From positions 4,402,001-4,466,000 of the forward strand of contig NZ_CP041244.1 in the NCBI RefSeq assembly GCF_006547145.1: a stretch of 64,000 nt of DNA. Reading direction: 5' to 3'. This DNA is from Actinomadura sp. WMMA1423. Its GTDB lineage: Bacteria; Actinomycetota; Actinomycetes; Streptosporangiales; Streptosporangiaceae. The notes under the pieces were generated by a model. That model worked only from the letters and a program-made list of their open reading frames with translations, was not told the origin of the DNA and did no database searches. Shown in pieces: positions 45,127 through 54,006 of the stretch (position 1 is the first letter of the stretch; each line of letters starts with the position of its first letter). Made by a program: the position numbers and the translations under genes.

Positions 45127-45729
45127 TCAGATCCAGCCTTGCTGCCAGGCGTGGTGGGCGGCGGCATGGCGGGTCGGAGCCCGCAGCTTGGTCATGGCGG
45201 TGGACAGGTAGTTGCGGACGGTGCCGGGGGCGAGGTGGACCTCGGCGGCGATGTCGTTGACGGAGGCTCCGGTGCGGGCGGCGCGGAGGACCTCCAGTTC
45301 GCGGTCGGTGAGGGGGCAGTCGTCCTCGGTGAGGGCGGACGCGGCGATGTCCGGGTCGATGTGGCGGCGGCCCGCGGCGACCTCGCGGATGATCTCGGCG
45401 AGCCGCGCGGCGGAGGTCGTCTTCGGGACGAAGCCGCGGACGCCCGCGGCGAGGGCCCGGCGCAGGACGGCGGGACGGGCGTGCCGGGTCACCAGCACGA
45501 CCCGGGTCGGCAGCTCCGCCCTGATCTCCTCGGCGGCGCGCAGGCCGTCGGCGGGCGGCATCTCGAGGTCCAGGACCGCGATGTCCGGGGCGTGCTCGCG
45601 GGCCAGGCGGACCGCCTCGGTGGAGGTGGACGCCTCGGCGACCACCTCGAGGTCGTCTTCGAGCGCGAGGAGGGAGGCCAGTGCGCTGCGGAGGAGGTCC
45701 TCGTCGTCGGCTATGAGAAGTCGGATCAT
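45127..45729 (-). CDS. NarL-family response regulator (second pair)
   Basis: The product has 200 residues: receiver (LLIADDEDLLRSALASLLALE, DIAVLDLEMPPADG, FVPKTTSA) and LuxR HTH (LTDRELEVLRAARTGASVNDIAAEVHLAPGTVRNYL). It overlaps its kinase by ATGA. It resembles the DesR class often paired with ABC exporters, but no exporter is adjacent on this strand. Confidence 0.9.
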   Translation of the reverse strand: MIRLLIADDEDLLRSALASLLALEDDLEVVAEASTSTEAVRLAREHAPDIAVLDLEMPPADGLRAAEEIRAELPTRVVLVTRHARPAVLRRALAAGVRGFVPKTTSAARLAEIIREVAAGRRHIDPDIAASALTEDDCPLTDRELEVLRAARTGASVNDIAAEVHLAPGTVRNYLSTAMTKLRAPTRHAAAHHAWQQGWI

Positions 45730-46943
45730 CGGTCCTCGGCCTTCGCGGCGGGCACCCGGTGCTCGGCGCTCGTGACGGGCAGGGACGCCGTGAGTTCGAA
45801 GCGGTCGGCGTCGCGGGTCCAGGTGAGGTCGCCGCCCGCGGCCCTGAGGCGGTCGGCCAGAGCTTCCAGGCCGGTGCCGGGGACGGCGCCCGTCTCGGAC
45901 GCGCCGTCGTTGCCCACCTGGAGGCGGGCGACGCCGCCGGCGACGCGGTAGTCCACGGACGCGCGGCCGGCCCGGCTGTGGCGCAGGAGGTTGGTGGTCG
46001 CCTCCCGCATCACCAGGCCCAGGAGGTGGCGGACGGTATCGGAAACGGCGGCGGTGTCGGAAACGGCGGTCGGGTCCACGGTCATGCGGGCGTCGATGCC
46101 CGCGGAGGCGAGGATCCGGGTCGCGTTGGCGATCTCGTCGTCAAGGCTGGTGCGGCGGTAGCCGAGGACGACCGCGCGGGTGTCGCGGAGCGCATCGGCG
46201 GCCAGGCGCCGCACGGCGTCCATCTCGGCGGCGGCGCGGGGCGGGTCGGCCTCGGCGAGCCGGGCGGCCAGCTCGCTCTTCAGGGCGATGACCTGCAGAT
46301 GGTGGCCCTGGATGTCGTGCAGGTCGGCGGCGAACCGCAGGCGCTCGTCCTTGACGGCGAGTTCCGCCGACATGCGGCGCGCCTCGTCCAGCCGTCCGGC
46401 GATGTCCCAGGCCCACATGGGGCCGAGCATCGCCCAGACGACGAACGCGGTGATCCCGGGCGGGAAGAGCGCGGCGTACAGGAGGTCGCCGTCCCCGCTC
46501 AGGAGGCTGACGGCGCCGCCGGGCAGCGCCGCGGCGGGCACCGCCGCGGCGACCAGCCGCCGCCTCGGCCGGCGGTCCAGGTAGGTCGCGGTGACCGCCG
46601 TCATGATCGCGGGGGCGATCGGCCAGAGCCCGTAGTCGCGCAGGGCCAGGGGGCAGGCAGCGAGCACCAGCGCGGCCAGTGCTCCGGCGGCGGGCCAGCC
46701 CGAGGGCGGGCGGGGGCGCGACCCGGCCGACAGCCGCGCGTTGAGCAGGACCACGACCGCCACGGCCTCGACCACCAGCGCGGCGGCGCTGAAGACGCGC
46801 GGCTGCACCGGCACGTCGCCGTCCAGGATCCATTCGCCGGTGAAGAGGACCAGGATGCCCACGTTGGTGCCCGGTACCGCCCACCAGGTGTAGCGGCGGA
46901 AACCCGCCAGCCCTGTCTCGTCCCTGCCGGCCCCTTTGCGCAC
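45726..46943 (-). CDS. Histidine kinase (second pair)
   Basis: The product has 405 residues with an N-terminal block of membrane helices. HisKA_3 motif RLRFAADLHDIQGHHLQVIALK and HATPase elements (MREATTNLLRHSRAGRA, VGNDGAS, GTGLEALADRLRA) are present. Start GTG 46943. It faces the small membrane genes at 47098 across a 154-base gap, which may be its regulatory target. Confidence 0.88.
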   Translation of the reverse strand: MRKGAGRDETGLAGFRRYTWWAVPGTNVGILVLFTGEWILDGDVPVQPRVFSAAALVVEAVAVVVLLNARLSAGSRPRPPSGWPAAGALAALVLAACPLALRDYGLWPIAPAIMTAVTATYLDRRPRRRLVAAAVPAAALPGGAVSLLSGDGDLLYAALFPPGITAFVVWAMLGPMWAWDIAGRLDEARRMSAELAVKDERLRFAADLHDIQGHHLQVIALKSELAARLAEADPPRAAAEMDAVRRLAADALRDTRAVVLGYRRTSLDDEIANATRILASAGIDARMTVDPTAVSDTAAVSDTVRHLLGLVMREATTNLLRHSRAGRASVDYRVAGGVARLQVGNDGASETGAVPGTGLEALADRLRAAGGDLTWTRDADRFELTASLPVTSAEHRVPAAKAEDR

Positions 46944-47097
46944 GCGGCCATTGTTCCAGCGGAAGGCCGCCCGAACGGGGTGTCATCTGTCCCCAATCCG
47001 CATGACAGATGTCATTCGCGCACGTGGTGGTCCGTCACTACCGGAAGCGCCCGCGCCGCCCGGAGGGTGAAGGGGTCGCCTACCGAGGAGGAGCACC

Positions 47098-47514
47098 GTG
47101 CAAGGGCAGAAGGAGATCGTGCGTCATGGCTGGGGCCATTTCGCGCGGCACTACGTGGAGATGGTCATCGCGATGGCCGTCGGGATGCTGGTCCTCGGCG
47201 CGGCCGTGCGGGGCGTCCTCGCACTCGCCGGGACCGGGCTGTCGCTGGAGCGGAACCCGGAGGCCGTCTCGCTGGAGATGGCGTTCGACATGTCCGCCGG
47301 AATGCTCGTATGGATGCGCGTGCGAGGCCACGGCTGGGCGGCCTCCCTGGAGATGTGCGCGGCCATGTTCGCACCCCTCGCGGCGCTGCTCCCGCTGCTG
47401 TGGCTGGACGTCGTCACCCCCGGCTCGCTGATGGCGCTCGAACACGTGCTGATGCTCCCGCTGATGCTCGCGGTGATGCTCCGCCGCCGCGACGAGTACG
47501 CCCACCGGTCATGA
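47098..47514 (+). CDS. Small integral membrane protein
   Basis: The product is 138 residues from GTG 47098 with a GGAGGAG ribosome site. A His-rich start (VRHGWGHFARHYVEM) precedes about four helices, with many Met in them (VIAMAVGMLVLGAAV, LMALEHVLMLPLMLAVMLRR). The function is unknown. It is coupled to the next membrane gene by an ATGA overlap and divergent from a histidine kinase. Confidence 0.7.
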   Translation: MQGQKEIVRHGWGHFARHYVEMVIAMAVGMLVLGAAVRGVLALAGTGLSLERNPEAVSLEMAFDMSAGMLVWMRVRGHGWAASLEMCAAMFAPLAALLPLLWLDVVTPGSLMALEHVLMLPLMLAVMLRRRDEYAHRS

Positions 47515-48086
47515 CCGAGGTCGTGCACGAGCGGCGCGGGCCGCTCCGAGCGGTGCTGCGCCGCTGGCCCACGGCGGTGGCGCTCGCGGCGGCGGCGCTC
47601 ATGCTGGGCGGCGGTCTCGGAGACGTGGACGAGGCGGTGTCCGGATTCGGGGAGGCGCTGCTCCTGCTGCCCCTGGAGTACCTGATCGTCAACCGGATCG
47701 GGCGGCGTGCGGCGTCATGGCCCGTGGTCGGGTGCATGGTCGTGGTCACCCTCGCGGTCGGCATGCTGGACGTGGTCCCGCTGTCCGCCGTCTTCGTGGC
47801 CGCCGCGCTGGTGCTGCTGGTCTGGGGAGCCGTCGCCGGGGCGCCGGACGGGCGGGGCGCCTTCGGGGTGCAGGCCGCGGGCATGCTCGCTTTCGGCGCG
47901 GTCGCGCTCACCGCCCTGGCGGTGGATCCCGACCTCGGCCGCTGCCTGGTGGCGGCCGGCTGGTTCCTCCACGGGGTGTGGGACGCCGTCCACCTGAAGC
48001 TTGACAAGGCCGTCTCCCGCTCCTACGCCGAAGCCTGCGGCGTCATCGACATCCTGGTCGCCGCCATGCTCGTCTTCCTGCTGTGA
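47511..48086 (+). CDS. Integral membrane protein, hypothetical
   Basis: The product has 191 residues and about six helices (VALAAAALMLGGGL, LLLLPLEYLIVN, VVGCMVVVTLAVGMLDVV, AVFVAAALVLLVWGAVAG...). The GWFLHGVWDAVH motif near the C-terminus suggests membrane-embedded histidines. It overlaps the preceding small membrane gene and ends at a strong terminator. The family was not identified. Confidence 0.7.
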   Translation: MTEVVHERRGPLRAVLRRWPTAVALAAAALMLGGGLGDVDEAVSGFGEALLLLPLEYLIVNRIGRRAASWPVVGCMVVVTLAVGMLDVVPLSAVFVAAALVLLVWGAVAGAPDGRGAFGVQAAGMLAFGAVALTALAVDPDLGRCLVAAGWFLHGVWDAVHLKLDKAVSRSYAEACGVIDILVAAMLVFLL

Positions 48087-48098
48087 CCATCTGCGCGG

Positions 48099-48132
48099 CG
48101 CGGCGATTCCCTGGGAGCTGGGAATCGCCGCG
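48099..48132. terminator. Bidirectional hairpin terminator
   Basis: Perfect 13-base arms CGCGGCGATTCCC (48099-48111) and GGGAATCGCCGCG (48120-48132) flank an 8-base loop, between the convergent membrane-protein and PEP-mutase-family genes. Confidence 0.85.
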
Positions 48133-48218
48133 ACGCGCGGTCGGTGCGCGGCCGTGTCAGGGGCAGGGACTTGCCGCCCATCACCCTCCGCTACGCGTGA
48201 CGTCCGGCCGCCGGAGGA

Positions 48219-49085
48219 TCAGGCGGGAATGCCGGCCAGTTCCGGCTTCGGGTGCTTGCGGCTGATGTTGCGCTCCAGCAGGGCGAGCGACTCCCGCACC
48301 CCGACGCTCCCCGCGGTCGGTTCGGGCAGCCGGCCCTCGTCGCGCTTGAGCCGGAGGATCGCCTCCTCCATGGCCCGCTGGGCAGCGAACAGGCACGGGG
48401 TGCTGTAGATCGCGGCCCGCACCCCGAGTTCGGCCAGCTCCGGCAGCGAGACGCGCGGCGACCTCCCGCCCGCGATCTGGTTGAACAGCAGCGGCTTGTC
48501 GCCGACCACCGCCGCGACCCGGCGGATCTGCTCGACGCTCCGGAGGCCGTCGACCAGGACGACGTCCGCGTCGGTGCTCGCCAGCGCCTCGGCGCGGGTC
48601 AGGACCTCGTCCTCCTCGCCGGCGTCGGTGCGCGCGACGACGACGAGGTCGCGGCGGGTGCGCAGCACCATGTCGAGCTTGTCGAGGTACTCCGGCAGCG
48701 GCAGGATCCGCTTGCCGTCGACGTGCCCGCAGCGCCGGGGCCGCTGCTGGTCCTCCAGCACCACGCCGGACGCTCCGATCAGCTCCATCTGCTCGACCAC
48801 GTGGCAGGCGACCTCGGGGTCCACGTAGCCGTCGTCGATGTCGACCAGCAGGTGCCGCCCGGGGAAGGCGAGCCGCAGCCGCTGCACGAACGCGACGATG
48901 TCGGGCCAGGCGACGAATCCGATGTCGGGGAGGCCGTAGTGCGAGGCGGCGAAACCGAAGCCGGACACGAAGAGTCCGTTGTAGTGCTGCGCGGCGACGG
49001 AGGCGGAGAACATGTCGAACACCCCGATCAGCGGGGTGGTCCCCGCCGAGAGGATCTCCCGCCGCAACTCCTGTCCGTAGTCCAC
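48219..49085 (-). CDS. Isocitrate lyase/PEP mutase superfamily enzyme
   Basis: The product is 288 residues from GTG 49085, which has AAGGAG 6 bases upstream; the ATG at 49100 lies before that site and is less likely. Motifs are LLVDIDDGYVDP (metal-binding Asp pair), GVVLEDQQ and RRCGHVDGKRILP, which retains the KKCGH-type catalytic Cys loop. VVARTDAGEED and a C-terminal PCLFAAQRAMEEAI follow. It probably cleaves or rearranges a 2,3-substituted dicarboxylate or oxaloacetate-like compound. Methylisocitrate lyase, phosphonopyruvate hydrolase and oxaloacetase-type activities are all possible. Confidence 0.85.
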   Translation of the reverse strand: MDYGQELRREILSAGTTPLIGVFDMFSASVAAQHYNGLFVSGFGFAASHYGLPDIGFVAWPDIVAFVQRLRLAFPGRHLLVDIDDGYVDPEVACHVVEQMELIGASGVVLEDQQRPRRCGHVDGKRILPLPEYLDKLDMVLRTRRDLVVVARTDAGEEDEVLTRAEALASTDADVVLVDGLRSVEQIRRVAAVVGDKPLLFNQIAGGRSPRVSLPELAELGVRAAIYSTPCLFAAQRAMEEAILRLKRDEGRLPEPTAGSVGVRESLALLERNISRKHPKPELAGIPA

Positions 49086-49130
49086 CTTTTCTCCTTTCAT
49101 CCGTTGGGCGCGGGTGACTTGTCCGACTGA

Positions 49131-49181
49131 GACGGAATACGACCGTATATGGCGAGCGCGGGCCGGTCGGTATTCCGTGTC
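49131..49181. promoter_or_regulatory. Long inverted repeat upstream of PEP-mutase-family gene
   Basis: GGAATACGACC (49134-49144) pairs with GGTCGGTATTCC (49165-49176) with one bulged base, extended by GAC and GTC on the outside. It is 46 bases before the gene start and could be an operator or a leader hairpin. Confidence 0.4.
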
Positions 49182-49354
49182 GCGAATAGTTACCCATGCG
49201 CGAGGCAAAAGACGGGCAAAGGAAGCGGAGGGAAAGCACAAAGAGCCGAGGCAATTAGCCCGGTTTGTATGGCGATATCGGGACTTGCTCTTTATTCATC
49301 GCTGCCGTTCGCGGGAGCCCGCTTGACCGCCCCGACCCCACCGAGGGCGCCCCC

Positions 49355-49393
49355 GCGCCCACCGGGCGCCCACCGGGCGCCCACCGGGCGCCA
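49355..49393. repeat. 11-base tandem repeat, 3.5 copies
   Basis: GCGCCCACCGG is repeated exactly three times (49355-49387) and then partially. It is short, has no spacers and does not lie in a gene, so it is a simple tandem repeat. Confidence 0.85.
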
Positions 49394-49658
49394 CCCTCCC
49401 CCACCACCGGCGTGAACGGGCTGGACCGGCGGCTTTCTACGGCCCTCGAAATACACATTGAATATCTAGCGCTTTTCACCTTCTGGAAGGGCGCCCCGCC
49501 CTCGACTACTCTTCCGTAGCTGTGATACCCGCGAGGACGTCAGGCCGCCACGTGCGCCGAGCGTCAAGTCCGGCCTTTTCCGGCGGCCGCCATTTTTCTC
49601 GCGAACACGCTCCGCCGCAAGGCCGAATGCCCCCGCCCCCCATTCGCAGGAGTTCTCC

Positions 49659-50216
49659 ATGGTGATTCGCAAGATCATGGCGGCGCTGGCCGTCACGCTC
49701 GGGCTGTCCTTCCTCGTGCCCGCGCTGGTCGTCGACTCCGCGGCGGCCGCGGCGCCGGTCGCGGTGCGCACGATCTACTACGACGCGAGCACCGCGCAGG
49801 AGTTCAGGTCGGTCGTCGACCAGGGCGCCGCCGCCTGGAACGCCGCCGTCCCGGCGATCCAGCTCAGGCCCGCGACCGGCTCGCAGGCCACCATCAAGGT
49901 CTACGCCGACGACGGCTGGCCGCGCACCTACATGGGCGGCTTCGGCCGGGCCACCATCTACATGGGGCGCGAGGCGGTCGACGACGGCTTCTACCCGCCG
50001 AGGATCGCCGCGCACGAGCTCGGGCACGCCCTCGGCCTGCCCGACAACCGCAACGGCCGCTGCGACTACCTGATGTCCGGGCACAGTTCGCCGACGTCCT
50101 GCAAGAGCACCACCCCGCACTCGACCGAGGCGGCCCAGGTCACCCGCAACGCGGGCGGCCTCGCCCCGGCCGCGCTCAGCCGGGAGACCCGCTACGTGGA
50201 CTGCTTCGTCTTCTGA
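49659..50216 (+). CDS. Secreted snapalysin-type metalloprotease (M7)
   Basis: The product has 185 residues with a signal peptide (KIMAALAVTLGLSFLVPALV, cut near SAAAAA) and an AGGAG ribosome site at 49648-49652. The zinc site AAHELGHALGLPDN has the HExxHxxGxxD pattern of snapalysins, followed by CDYLMSGHSSPTSC, a Met-turn and two of four cysteines. It is the size of mature small neutral proteases, with a short propeptide. Unlike classical snpA, no LysR activator gene is adjacent. Confidence 0.9.
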   Translation: MVIRKIMAALAVTLGLSFLVPALVVDSAAAAAPVAVRTIYYDASTAQEFRSVVDQGAAAWNAAVPAIQLRPATGSQATIKVYADDGWPRTYMGGFGRATIYMGREAVDDGFYPPRIAAHELGHALGLPDNRNGRCDYLMSGHSSPTSCKSTTPHSTEAAQVTRNAGGLAPAALSRETRYVDCFVF

Positions 50217-50239
50217 CGGACCTTCCAGGTCCTCCGGCC

Positions 50240-50283
50240 GCGGCACCGCGGGCACACCGGCCTCATCGTGCCCGCGGTGCCGC
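50240..50283. terminator. Strong hairpin terminator
   Basis: Perfect 16-base arms GCGGCACCGCGGGCAC (50240-50255) and its inverse (50268-50283) flank a 12-base loop, 24 bases after the protease stop. Confidence 0.85.
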
Positions 50284-50479
50284 GCGTCCGGCTGCACGCG
50301 CCCGGCCTCACGCGCCCGGACGGCCCGCCCGGAGGACTGCGCGGCATTGGGGAGTCGTCCCGCGCTGGTGGCTCGCGGGCCTCACCGGGTAGAGGTGAAG
50401 CCAAAGGGGGTTTGGTCCTGGCCGCATAGCGGACCCGGCTCCCGGCCGCCGCGGGCGAAGCGATGCGAGGTGGGTGGCG

Positions 50480-51328
50480 ATGTGCAGGTGGATGGCCTAT
50501 TCGGGGGACCCCGCTCTGGCCGAGGCCCTGCTCTTCCGGCCGGCCCACTCCCTGATCAACCAGAGCCTGCGCGCCCGGCTGGGAGAGGAGACCACGAACG
50601 GGGACGGCTTCGGCATCGGCTGGTTCGGGGAGCGGCGGGTCCCCGCCGTGTACAAGAGCGTCCACCCCGCCTGGAACGACCCGAACCTGCTGGAGATCAG
50701 CCGGGAGATCCGAACCCGCCTGCTGTTCGCGCACGTCAGGGCCTCGACCGGCGCCTCGGTGCAGCGCAGCAACTGCCACCCGTTCCGGCACGGCCGGTGG
50801 CTGTGGATGCACAACGGGTCCATCGCGGAGTTCCCCAGGCTGAAGCGGGACGTGATGCTCGCGATCGACCCGTCGCTCTACGCGGAGGTCGAGGGGACGA
50901 CCGACTCGGAGGCCCTGTTCTACCTGGCGCTCACCTTCGGCCTGATGGACGACCCGCCGGGCGCGGTCGCCCGCGCCGTCGGTCTCGTCGAGGACGTCGG
51001 CCGGCGCCACGGCGTGCCCGATCCCCTGCAGATGACCGTGGCCACCAGCGAGGGCGAGTCGATCTGGGTGTTCCGCTACTCCAGCCTGGGACGCACGAGG
51101 TCCCTCTTCTACTCCACCGACATCGCCCAACTCCGCAGGCTGTACCCGGCGGTGGACGTCCTCCACGAGCTCGGGACGGACGCGCGGTTCGTCGTCTCCG
51201 AGCCGATCCACCATCTCGAGGGCGCGTGGAGGGAGGTTCCGGAGAGCTCCTACGCGATCGTGCGGCCCGGCGTGCACGAGATCCATCCGCTCGTCCCGGT
51301 GCGCACCCGCCAGGAGACCACGGCGTGA
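50480..51328 (+). CDS. Class II glutamine amidotransferase (YafJ/EgtC-like)
   Basis: The product is 282 residues. Start ATG 50480 gives Met-Cys, exposing the N-terminal nucleophile Cys2 (MCRWMAYSG); GTG 50474 would bury it. Other family motifs are TTNGDGFGIGWF, LLFAHVRASTG, SNCHPFRHGRWLWMHNG and GTTDSEALFYL. It has only the Ntn glutaminase domain, so it hydrolyses glutamine or a gamma-glutamyl compound, possibly for an unlinked synthase. No ergothioneine genes are nearby. AGGTGG precedes the start. Confidence 0.88.
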   Translation: MCRWMAYSGDPALAEALLFRPAHSLINQSLRARLGEETTNGDGFGIGWFGERRVPAVYKSVHPAWNDPNLLEISREIRTRLLFAHVRASTGASVQRSNCHPFRHGRWLWMHNGSIAEFPRLKRDVMLAIDPSLYAEVEGTTDSEALFYLALTFGLMDDPPGAVARAVGLVEDVGRRHGVPDPLQMTVATSEGESIWVFRYSSLGRTRSLFYSTDIAQLRRLYPAVDVLHELGTDARFVVSEPIHHLEGAWREVPESSYAIVRPGVHEIHPLVPVRTRQETTA

Positions 51329-51400
51329 CCGAGCCGCGCGGGGCGGTCCCAGGCGAGCTCGGGCAGGCGCGGGCTCGGCCGGGTCCGGACGGCCCGTGGC

Positions 51401-52282
51401 TCAGGCGGCCTTGGACGGCGCGATCAGACGCCAGGCTCCCGGGTGCAGGGTCCAGGTGCGGCTCGTGTAGGGGCCGGAGACCTCGCCGTCGCTGTTGACC
51501 CGGAACTCCTGCCCGCTGATCGTCACCTCGCAGGCCGTGGTGTGCAGGACGTCGTCCCGGTAGCGGTGGGAGCCGTCGCGCAGGCGCAGGGCGTAGGCGA
51601 TCCGCGCGATGGGGCCGGTGGCGGCGGACACGACCAGCTCCAGCCTCCCGTCCCCCGGATGCGCGTCCGTCGCCAGCTGGGCCGAGCCTCCGGCGATTCC
51701 GGGGGCATTGGTGATCGCGGCCATCAGGAACCTTCCCTCGGCGACCTGCTCGCCGTCCGCCTTGATCCGCAGCCGCCACCCGGAGTGGCGCACGCCCGCC
51801 AGGACCGCGCCCACCGGGAACGCCGCGGGCCCGAGCCTGCTCTTGAACCGGGTCGCGCTCTGGGCGGCCGAGGCTCCGATGCCCACGTGCACCGCGTTGA
51901 GCGTCGCGCGGCCGTCCTCGTCGACGATCATGTCCAGCTCGCGGGGCCCGCCGTCCAGCAGCAGGCGGGCCGCCTCCTGCGGGTCGAGGGGGATCCCGAG
52001 GTTGCGGGCGAGGTCGTTCCCGGTGCCCATCGGCACGAGGCCGACCGTCCGGTCGAGCTCGCCGCGCCGGTGCAGGGTGCCGACGAGGCGGTTGATGGAA
52101 CCGTCGCCGCCGGCGGCCACGACGACCGCCTTCCGGTCCTTGTCCAGTGCCTCGTCCAGGTCGCCGGACTCGACGCACGGGCAGACGGTGACCTCCCGCC
52201 CGGCGTCCCGGAGCAGCCCGGCGACCCTGTCCAGGGTCTCGGCGTCATGCGTACCGGCCTTGGCGTTGGTGAAGAGAATCAT
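51401..52282 (-). CDS. Diacylglycerol/lipid kinase family protein
   Basis: The product is 293 residues from ATG 52282 (GAGG just upstream). The DAGK catalytic domain shows VVVAAGGDGSINRLVG and VGLVPMGTGNDLARNLGIP. The C-terminal lobe shows LNAVHVGIGASAA and ISGQEFRVNSDGEV. It probably phosphorylates diacylglycerol or a similar lipid at the membrane surface. It stands alone, convergent with the amidotransferase gene. Confidence 0.88.
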   Translation of the reverse strand: MILFTNAKAGTHDAETLDRVAGLLRDAGREVTVCPCVESGDLDEALDKDRKAVVVAAGGDGSINRLVGTLHRRGELDRTVGLVPMGTGNDLARNLGIPLDPQEAARLLLDGGPRELDMIVDEDGRATLNAVHVGIGASAAQSATRFKSRLGPAAFPVGAVLAGVRHSGWRLRIKADGEQVAEGRFLMAAITNAPGIAGGSAQLATDAHPGDGRLELVVSAATGPIARIAYALRLRDGSHRYRDDVLHTTACEVTISGQEFRVNSDGEVSGPYTSRTWTLHPGAWRLIAPSKAA

Positions 52283-52437
52283 GGTCCTCAGATCGGCCGT
52301 ACGGAGCCTCCGGGGGGCGTTGCTCTGTGACGGAGGCCTGGGGGGTCCCACACCGGTTCTGCCTTCCCCCTCGCGCCCTGATGATGCAGGTGGCACGTGT
52401 CGGACGTGTCACGGCGCACCGGAGCGGGCGGGCGGCG

Positions 52438-52989
52438 TCAGGGGGCCGGGGAGTAGCTCTGCAGATCGCCCTGGCGGGCCTGGACCGGGACGTTCAGGGA
52501 GCCGCTGCCGGAGCGCTCGAAGCGCATGTTGATCAGGACGAACTGGGCCGGCGACAGGTCGTTCTTGAGCCCCCGCAGGACGATCCTCGGCGCGGGCCCG
52601 ATCTGGACGTCCTGCCCCGCCGGGAGGCGGATGGGCCCGCCGATGAGCTCGGTGGACGAGGCCTGCGGCGAGGAGACCGACGTCAGCGTGTCGGACCCGG
52701 TCGAGGGCGCCGAGCTCCCGGAGATGCCGGAACTCTCGATGGAGCTGGGCGAGCTGACCATGGTGAGGTAGACCGGCGCCGACCCGCCCTGCTTGATCGT
52801 GGCGCCTCCCTCCCCGCCCAGGACGAAGAGGTTGCGGATGACGACCCGCCCGATCTGGCCCGCGACGCCGGACGCGGGCGAGACGTCGGTCGGGACGGGG
52901 TTGTCGCTGCATCCGGCCAGGAGCGCGCCCGCCAGCAGCGCGGGCGCGAGCGGGGCGAGCACGGCGCGGCCGGCCCGAGCGAAGTCCAT
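52438..52989 (-). CDS. PCuAC-like (DUF461) lipoprotein lacking copper ligands
   Basis: The product has 183 residues with lipobox LLAGALLAGCSD. The core follows the PCuAC pattern: VVIRNLFVLG, APVYLTMVSS, DTLTSVSSPQASSTELIG, IRLPAGQDVQIGP, RIVLRGLKNDLSPAQFVLINMRFERSGS. The His/Met residues that bind Cu(I) in periplasmic copper chaperones are absent, and Ser/Gly-rich insertions replace them. The fold is likely kept but copper delivery is doubtful. Confidence 0.75.
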   Translation of the reverse strand: MDFARAGRAVLAPLAPALLAGALLAGCSDNPVPTDVSPASGVAGQIGRVVIRNLFVLGGEGGATIKQGGSAPVYLTMVSSPSSIESSGISGSSAPSTGSDTLTSVSSPQASSTELIGGPIRLPAGQDVQIGPAPRIVLRGLKNDLSPAQFVLINMRFERSGSGSLNVPVQARQGDLQSYSPAP

Positions 52990-53131
52990 GGTCCCCCCGA
53001 TCTGAAGATCACCTCCGACCTGCCGAAGATCCCTCGGCGCGGAGCGCGACAAACTCCAGCGCGTGCAAAGCCCCGGGAACGTCCGCGCGGCGACCCCGCG
53101 GCCGGGGCGGCGGGGGGCGGCCTCGGCCGTC

Positions 53132-53908
53132 TCAGCGCGTCACGCGGATCTTGGACTGGCCGTGCGGGAGTTCCTCCCAGTCGTCCATGAAACGGGCGGT
53201 GAGGCCGTGGCCTTCGGCCAGGGAGGTCAGCGTCTCGGTGCGGTAGTAGAAGTCCTCCCGCAGGACGTGGTGCTCGGTGCCCTCGGTGCGGTCGAAGGTG
53301 AAGTCGAAGAACCCGCCGGGAGCGAGGACGCGCCCCACATGCGCGAGGCATTCGTCGATGACCTCCAGGGGCGAGTGGCTGAAGACGCTGTGCGCGTGCA
53401 CGACCGTGAAGTGCTCCGCGGGGAGGAACTCCAGTCTCAGGTCCCGGACGAGGGTCAGGTGCGGCAGTTTCTCGCGGAGGCCGTGGCGGACGAGGGTGTC
53501 CTGCGCGGCGAGCAGGATGTCGGGTGAGATGTCGATGCCGTAGTAGTTGCCGGGGTCGAGGTGCTCGATGAACCGCCAGCCCGCGCGCAGGTTGCCGCAG
53601 CCGATCTCCAGGATGCGGTCGTCCGGCTTGAGTCCGTGCCCGATCAGGTAGTCGAACTGCATCCGGCCGAGGGCGAGCCAGCGCTCGTGGGTGGGGCTGC
53701 CGACGGCGGCCTCCGGGTTCCTCGCCGTGTCCGACCTCATGACGGCCCGGTAGTAGGCCACATGGTCACGGCTGGCGAACCGGAACTTCAGATCGCGCGC
53801 CATCCTGGACATGTATGTGCCGATCTTGTCCGGGTTCCGGGCGGCGTACCGCAGCCGGTAGACGAGGCTCGCGCGGTTCCGGCTGGTCGGCGGCAGCGTC
53901 CTGGTCAT
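53132..53908 (-). CDS. Class I SAM-dependent methyltransferase
   Basis: The product is 258 residues from ATG 53908. The N-terminal ~95 residues are basic and helical. The Rossmann core follows, with DRILEIGCGNLRAGWRFIEHL (motif I), NYYGIDISPDILLAA (motif II), VVHAHSVFSHSPLEVID and VLAPGGFFDFTF. The target molecule is unknown. There is no operon partner; the sigma factor gene lies 98 bases upstream on the same strand. Confidence 0.85.
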   Translation of the reverse strand: MTRTLPPTSRNRASLVYRLRYAARNPDKIGTYMSRMARDLKFRFASRDHVAYYRAVMRSDTARNPEAAVGSPTHERWLALGRMQFDYLIGHGLKPDDRILEIGCGNLRAGWRFIEHLDPGNYYGIDISPDILLAAQDTLVRHGLREKLPHLTLVRDLRLEFLPAEHFTVVHAHSVFSHSPLEVIDECLAHVGRVLAPGGFFDFTFDRTEGTEHHVLREDFYYRTETLTSLAEGHGLTARFMDDWEELPHGQSKIRVTR

Positions 53909-54006
53909 AGGGCTCGTCCCCCCAGAGAGCACCTCGGCAAGTGCTCGGGCCATACCCGGGCGCCGCACCCCGTAACGACGGGACGCGGCGGCCGGGGCGA
54001 ACATGG

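Larger units (their letters stand above)
49086..49658. other. Long intergenic region with repeats, no gene seen
   Basis: These 573 bases separate the PEP-mutase-family gene from the snapalysin-like gene. The left half is A/T-rich for this genome, with a long hairpin (49131-49181), followed by an 11-base tandem repeat (49355-49393). The frames that are open have no ribosome site or protein-like composition. Promoters for both divergent genes lie here. Confidence 0.5.

Noticed and set aside
49355..49393. Possible CRISPR-like repeat
   Set aside because: The 11-base units are directly adjacent, with no spacers and no cas genes in the window.
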